Part shown: positions 19,275 through 22,599 of the stretch, in pieces
Position numbering within the stretch: the stretch's first letter is position 1
Layout of the letters: each line of letters opens with the position of its first letter
Source: a virus
Direction: 5' to 3' (one strand)
IMG/VR virus record: IMGVR_UViG_3300020172_001232
Coordinates: 1-22,599 of that record
Length of the DNA stretch: 22,599 bases
Made by a program: the position numbers and the translations under genes
Notes under the pieces: model-generated
The model's input: the letters and a program-made list of their open reading frames with translations, nothing else
What the model was told of the DNA's origin: nothing
Databases searched by the model: none

Positions 19275-20327
19275 ATGGCAGTTCTTAGCACCAACAATCT
19301 TACTCTTCTTGATCACGCAAAGCGTCTGGACCCTGAGGGTCGTATTGCGACGATTGCGGAACTTCTCTCGACTTCGAACGAGATCCTTACGGATTGCGTT
19401 TGGAAGGAGTCGAACCTCCCTACGGGCCATCGTGAGGTGATTCGTACGGGTCTGCCGGATGTCTACTGGCGTTCGCTGAACCAGGGTATCCCGAGCAGCA
19501 AGTCCACGACTGCTCAGGTCGATGAGGCGTGCGCGATCATGGAAGCGCGCAGTGAGGTCGATAAGGATCTCGCAATGTTGAACGGCAACACGGCTGCTTT
19601 CCGTCTGTCGGAAGACGCTGCGTTCCTTGAGGCCATGAATCAGCGCATGGCTACGACGCTGTTCTATGGCAACCCGGCTACTGATCCTAAGGAATTCTTG
19701 GGTCTGGCTAACCGCTACAACAGCACGGCTGCTGGTAACGGCCAAAACGTGCTTCTGGCTGGCGGCACTGCTGAAGTTAGCGGTCCCACCGATCTTACGT
19801 CGATCTATCTTGCGTGCTGGGGCGATCAAACGATTTTCTGCCCGTTCCCGAAGGGTAGCAAGGCTGGCCTGATCCATGAAGATCTTGGCGAGCAGACGGT
19901 CTATACAAACGGTGGTAGCGTTGCAGAGCGCATGCAGGCTCTCGTCACGCGTTACCAGTGGAAGTGTGGTCTCATGGTCAAGGATTGGCGTTATGCGGTT
20001 CGCATTGCCAACATTGACGTTGACGACCTTGTTGGACTCAATGGCAATCAAGGTCTTACGGCTGGCGAATACGACACGAACATCATTCACTTGATGGCTC
20101 GCGCTGTTTACCGCCTGCCTTCGCAGTCGATGGGTCGCTGCGCTTTCTACATGAACCGCACGACGCACAGTGCGCTGTCGCGAATGGCGATGGAGAAGTC
20201 GCTTGGCGTGATGGGCATTGAGCAGGGCCTTACGCAGTTTGGCACGGCTCAGAGCTACCTGACGTTCCTTGGCATCCCGATTCGTCGTTGCGATGCTATC
20301 ACCAACAACGAAGCCCAGATTAGCTGA
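19275..20327 (+). CDS. Major capsid protein (HK97-fold, BPP-1 type)
   Basis: A 350-residue shell subunit. The N-terminal LDHAKRLDPEGRIATIAELL is typical of this capsid family. NEILTDCVWKESNLPTGHRE, VYWRSLNQGIPSSKSTTAQV and EDAAFLEAMNQRMATTLFYG follow, then the core with GKAGLIHEDLGEQ-like segments and KCGLMVKDWRYAVRIANIDV. The C-terminal TFLGIPIRRCDAITNNEAQI is the final axial-domain strand. The length is usual for podoviruses of this kind. Strong codon preference and position after the scaffold support high expression. An 11-nt gap with GAGGAGG leads to the first cement gene. Confidence 0.93.
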   Translation: MAVLSTNNLTLLDHAKRLDPEGRIATIAELLSTSNEILTDCVWKESNLPTGHREVIRTGLPDVYWRSLNQGIPSSKSTTAQVDEACAIMEARSEVDKDLAMLNGNTAAFRLSEDAAFLEAMNQRMATTLFYGNPATDPKEFLGLANRYNSTAAGNGQNVLLAGGTAEVSGPTDLTSIYLACWGDQTIFCPFPKGSKAGLIHEDLGEQTVYTNGGSVAERMQALVTRYQWKCGLMVKDWRYAVRIANIDVDDLVGLNGNQGLTAGEYDTNIIHLMARAVYRLPSQSMGRCAFYMNRTTHSALSRMAMEKSLGVMGIEQGLTQFGTAQSYLTFLGIPIRRCDAITNNEAQIS

Positions 20328-20338
20328 GGAGGCACCAC

Positions 20339-21055
20339 ATGATTACTGATTTCAATCTTAGGCTTAGTGGCACTACGGCAGAGCCGCCTGTTGCCCAGTC
20401 TATCGCCATCAGCAGTGGCACCGTGTCCACTAACGTGGTGGACATTTCTAGTGACAAGTTCAATCTCAGTGATGGCGAAGACATTGAGGTGCATTTCGGA
20501 GTTGTTACGAGCGCAACTGCAAGTTCTCCTGGCGTAAACATCACTCTTGATATTGCGCTTTACGCTGTTCCAGTTAACGATGCGGCTGGTAGTGCTGGCA
20601 CGATTGCCAGTGTTGCATATACCAATGCATCAGTAATTTTTACTAAGGCAGCACATGGACTTGGTAATGGAACGCGAGTAACTCTTGGGTCGGCTATTGG
20701 TAGCAGTTTCACCACTTCGACTGCGTATTACGTTGTTAACGCAACTGCCAATACGTTTTCGCTTGCAGCCGCCCCAAATGGAGCCGCAATTGCGGCAGAC
20801 GCAGCGTCTAACGTTACCATTACTTGGTATGGCGAGCATCTTGGCACCCTGATCGTTCCTTACGAGCGACTGGTTGCCGGGACTGAGTTCACTATGTGCG
20901 CGTCTCCGGCCCATATGTTGGCTCCTACAAACCGCTACATCATTGCTGTCTACACCCCAAGCGCAGCACTGAACGGTGGGTCCATTTTTGCTCATGTTGT
21001 TTACGACACCAGCGATGGTCGAAAGTTCTACCCTAACGGGTTTACCATTCTGTGA
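20339..21055 (+). CDS. Bbp16-like capsid cement protein 1 with inserted beta domain
   Basis: A 238-residue protein, MITDFNLRLSGTTAEPPVAQ onward. The outer parts (1 to about 92 and 165 to 238, ending GRKFYPNGFTIL) fit the Bbp16-like cement proteins that bind the capsid surface and stabilise it. Between them, residues 93 to 164 carry an extra module (TKAAHGLGNGTRVTLGS, TAYYVVNATANTFSLAAAPN, GAAI). I recognise this pattern from phage fibre and surface proteins. GAGGAGG precedes the ATG. It is the first of three related genes in tandem. Confidence 0.78.
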   Translation: MITDFNLRLSGTTAEPPVAQSIAISSGTVSTNVVDISSDKFNLSDGEDIEVHFGVVTSATASSPGVNITLDIALYAVPVNDAAGSAGTIASVAYTNASVIFTKAAHGLGNGTRVTLGSAIGSSFTTSTAYYVVNATANTFSLAAAPNGAAIAADAASNVTITWYGEHLGTLIVPYERLVAGTEFTMCASPAHMLAPTNRYIIAVYTPSAALNGGSIFAHVVYDTSDGRKFYPNGFTIL

Positions 21056-21056
21056 T

Positions 21057-21078
21057 AGCTGGGGCTTCGGCCCCAGCT
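21057..21078 (+). repeat. UUCG-tetraloop hairpin between cement genes 1 and 2
   Basis: AGCTGGGGC and GCCCCAGCT form a perfect 9-bp stem closed by the very stable C(UUCG)G loop, 1 nt after the TGA stop. No T-run follows, so it is likely an mRNA 3'-end stabiliser or processing barrier, not a complete terminator. The ribosome site AAGGAG of the next gene follows 7 nt later. Confidence 0.85.
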
Positions 21079-21094
21079 CCTACAAGGAGCTAAC

Positions 21095-21568
21095 ATGATC
21101 CCAGATCAACTACTTAGGGTTGCAGACGGTCAATCAATTGCCACTTCTGGAACAGTCCAAACTAGCGCAATTGATCTCGACACTTTGCGCGACATTGGAA
21201 CGGGGACTACGCTGTATGTCCGAATTAGGGTTGACACGGCATACACGCAGTCAAACGCTGGCGGTGGCGGAGCAAACATCAACATTGGTTACGCAGACAA
21301 TGATGCTGCTTCCAACTTTGTAATGCTTTCTCAGTTTCCACTGGCTTCTGGCCCAGGAGTTCCGGCTGCTGGAACGGTATTGTATTTCCCGATTCCACCG
21401 ATCTCTAAGGCTCGGCTTGGGACGCTGCCAAACAACACTAAGAAGTATTTCTTGGTTCAGTTTGCACCGTATACCAATCCTACGGTTGGAGGCACCTGGA
21501 CTATTGACATCGTTACTGATGTCAACATGGTCGAACACACCTACACCAAGGGCTTTACCGTCCAGTGA
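21095..21568 (+). CDS. Bbp16-like capsid cement protein 2
   Basis: A 157-residue protein, MIPDQLLRVADGQSIATSGT onward, the short form of the family. The beta-rich sequence has GTTLYVRIRVDTAYT, GYADNDAASNFVMLSQFPLA, TVLYFPIPPISKARLG, YFLVQFAPYTNP and TWTIDIVTDVNMVEHTYTKG with final FTVQ. The MI-x-D-x-x-L-x start and the DIV...GFTV end are shared with the genes on each side. AAGGAG lies 7 nt before the ATG. It probably decorates the shell at a different site or stage from its paralogs. Confidence 0.8.
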   Translation: MIPDQLLRVADGQSIATSGTVQTSAIDLDTLRDIGTGTTLYVRIRVDTAYTQSNAGGGGANINIGYADNDAASNFVMLSQFPLASGPGVPAAGTVLYFPIPPISKARLGTLPNNTKKYFLVQFAPYTNPTVGGTWTIDIVTDVNMVEHTYTKGFTVQ

Positions 21569-21573
21569 CCACA

Positions 21574-21593
21574 GGCCCGGCTTCGGCTGGGCC
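21574..21593 (+). terminator. UUCG-tetraloop hairpin, weak or partial terminator between cement genes 2 and 3
   Basis: GGCCCGGC and GCTGGGCC form an 8-bp stem (one G-U) closed by C(UUCG)G and followed by GTTTTA. The T-run is short, so partial termination or mRNA stabilisation is likely. This would lower expression of cement gene 3 and the genes behind it. The AGGAG site of gene 3 follows directly. Confidence 0.7.
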
Positions 21594-21609
21594 GTTTTAG
21601 GAGACACAC

Positions 21610-22338
21610 ATGATCCTTGATAAGAAACTTCAGCTTGCCAGCAATTTTGATATCGGAAACGCAGCGCGAACTAAGGCTGGCACCCGCATTAGTGATCTCC
21701 TTCCAATGGATGGTCTTGGAGATGTGGGTGCTGGCGAACAACTTTACTGCTGCGTTACGGTTAGGGAGTCGTTCTCAGCATCTACCGGTTTGTCTTCCGA
21801 CCCCCTACCGCAAGCATCGTTGTTTTCGTTTCGCATTCATCATACTTACGAGTATGACCCTGTAGCTTTTGAGGCAGGCCCTGATAATGCGGTTACAGTC
21901 ATGTATGCACATCGAATGCAACCGCTTCTCGGCAGCACTGGTTTTATCCCAAATAACTATGGTAATTTTACTGCTGGCAAGAAGTTCATCTTCCCAATTT
22001 CGCCAATAAGCAATAGAAGCACATTGATTGTAGGGCAAAACCAGAGCATTTTGGGCACTGGAGTTATTGTTGGCCCAAGCCCTATTCCTGGTCTGGCTAA
22101 GTGGGATCCAGGTAGCCCTCAAACATACTTGTATGCTGTTGTTGAAGAAACCGGTTCCGATGGGCCTACGCTTGTTTCGTCTGCTTTTGGAGGTGCTGGC
22201 TTCCCAGTGTCCGCTTACCCAGTCAACCAAACGGTTTCTGGTCGTGTCGATATTGACATCGTTACGATTGCAGATTTTGGTGCTGGCCCAGGTTTTTCTG
22301 ACGGTAAGCATTACCCGACTGGAACCATTGTCCGATGA
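21610..22338 (+). CDS. Bbp16-like capsid cement or decoration protein 3
   Basis: A 242-residue protein, MILDKKLQLASNFDIGNAAR onward, the longest of the three paralogs. Shared features are the start MI-x-D-x-x-L-x, a central strand KKFIFPISPISNRSTL that parallels YFPIPPISKARL of protein 2, the late VDIDIVTIADFG parallel to TIDIVTDVN, and the end GKHYPTGTIVR. Extra loops fill 60 to 120 and 150 to 205 (Gly/Pro-rich). AGGAG lies 7 nt before the ATG. It is coupled by ATGA to the small exported protein gene behind it. Confidence 0.72.
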   Translation: MILDKKLQLASNFDIGNAARTKAGTRISDLLPMDGLGDVGAGEQLYCCVTVRESFSASTGLSSDPLPQASLFSFRIHHTYEYDPVAFEAGPDNAVTVMYAHRMQPLLGSTGFIPNNYGNFTAGKKFIFPISPISNRSTLIVGQNQSILGTGVIVGPSPIPGLAKWDPGSPQTYLYAVVEETGSDGPTLVSSAFGGAGFPVSAYPVNQTVSGRVDIDIVTIADFGAGPGFSDGKHYPTGTIVR

Positions 22339-22553
22339 AAAAGTTGCTGCTCATTTTTTGCGCACTAGCTTTCCATTCGTGCGCATCTACGCATGACAAC
22401 CACGACATGTGCCCAATTCTTGGAAAGCCGATTGATGCTTCTGTCAAGAAGCGTTCGTTTGCTGGCGAAGAGTATGGGTTCTGTTGTAACGGATGTCTTA
22501 GTCGCTGGGACAAGATGACGAACGCCGAACGGGCTAAAGCAACAAGCAACTAA
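22335..22553 (+). CDS. Small exported or lipoprotein with YHS/TRASH-like metal motif
   Basis: A 72-residue protein. Residues 1 to 15 (MKKLLLIFCALAFHS) form a signal peptide, followed by Cys16 in a non-canonical lipobox (FHSC). The mature part has CPILGKPIDASVKKRSFAGE then EYGFCCNGCLSRW (Cys26, Cys50, Cys51, Cys54). This CPxxGKPID...FxGxxYxFCCxGC arrangement is that of YHS-type metal-binding domains. Its ATG overlaps the stop of cement gene 3 (ATGA). A periplasmic or envelope metal-binding protein inside a virion operon is unusual and could be a host-derived gene. Confidence 0.78.
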   Translation: MKKLLLIFCALAFHSCASTHDNHDMCPILGKPIDASVKKRSFAGEEYGFCCNGCLSRWDKMTNAERAKATSN

Positions 22554-22557
22554 TAGC

Positions 22558-22599
22558 ATGGTAGACCGTAATGTTGATATCGTTCAGTCCGAGCGCAAT
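22558..22599 (+). CDS. Partial start of next late gene
   Basis: An ATG at 22558, 4 nt after the previous stop, opens 14 residues MVDRNVDIVQSERN that run off the window. Only a weak ribosome site is visible. Context suggests another head or tail structural gene; nothing more can be said. Confidence 0.5.
   Translation, partial: MVDRNVDIVQSERN

Noticed and set aside
19101-20168. Minus-strand open frame (355 codons) opposite the major capsid gene
   Set aside because: Shadow of the capsid gene caused by biased codon use; Arg-rich, no recognisable domain.

Overview
The window is an internal piece of a tailed, short-tailed (podovirus-like) bacteriophage genome. The evidence is a terminase pair, a T7/BPP-1-type head-to-tail connector (portal), a Bbp19-like protein, a scaffold-like protein, an HK97-type major capsid protein and three Bbp16-like capsid cement proteins in the usual late order, together with a phage recombination and replication module. 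Base composition is moderately GC-rich. Shine-Dalgarno sites of the AGGAG type are common and many genes are coupled by ATGA, GTGA, TGATG or TAATG overlaps. The host cannot be named; a lipoprotein-like signal peptide suggests a diderm. No integrase or repressor was seen, so nothing here shows lysogeny.

Four transcription blocks alternate. (A) 2255 down to 1, leftward: a recombination operon with a small protein, a PD-(D/E)XK exonuclease, an ERF single-strand annealing protein, an HTH protein and two small proteins. (B) 2488 to 5119, rightward: a tRNA with CAU anticodon, a RusA-like resolvase, small proteins, a replication organiser gene carrying an AT-rich iteron-like cluster, a DnaC-like helicase loader and a zinc-ribbon protein. 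(C) 9880 (perhaps 10026) down to 5116, leftward: an operon of about 15 small, mostly unknown genes. (D) 10864 to 22599, rightward: packaging and virion genes. Blocks B and C converge with overlapping stop codons and no visible terminator.

The most unusual content is in block C. Two intergenic gaps encode complete hammerhead ribozyme cores in mRNA sense. One (7776..7827) has stem II open (type II) and the other (9070..9131) has stem III open (type III). They share nearly the same core and look like natural circular permutations of one another. Both begin at, or 2 nt after, the stop codon of the gene before them. Two further gaps carry a second repeated hairpin (6813..6838 and 7181..7205) with a compensatory base-pair change. 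Most leaders in the block are A/C-only or CA/AACC repeats, some with no Shine-Dalgarno site. Together this looks like an operon cut and punctuated by RNA structure.

The gap between blocks C and D (about 9.88 to 10.86 kb) has almost no credible coding. It holds tandem repeats, two 15-bp dyad repeats spaced 21 bp apart, a leftward terminator-like hairpin, a G-run next to a G/C palindrome, a cluster of TGTTAC/GTAAC motifs, and a rightward intrinsic terminator directly before the first late gene, which suggests attenuation or antitermination of the late operon. In block D, two of the cement-gene junctions carry UUCG-tetraloop hairpins, and the third cement gene is coupled to a small exported protein with a YHS/TRASH-like Cys motif.
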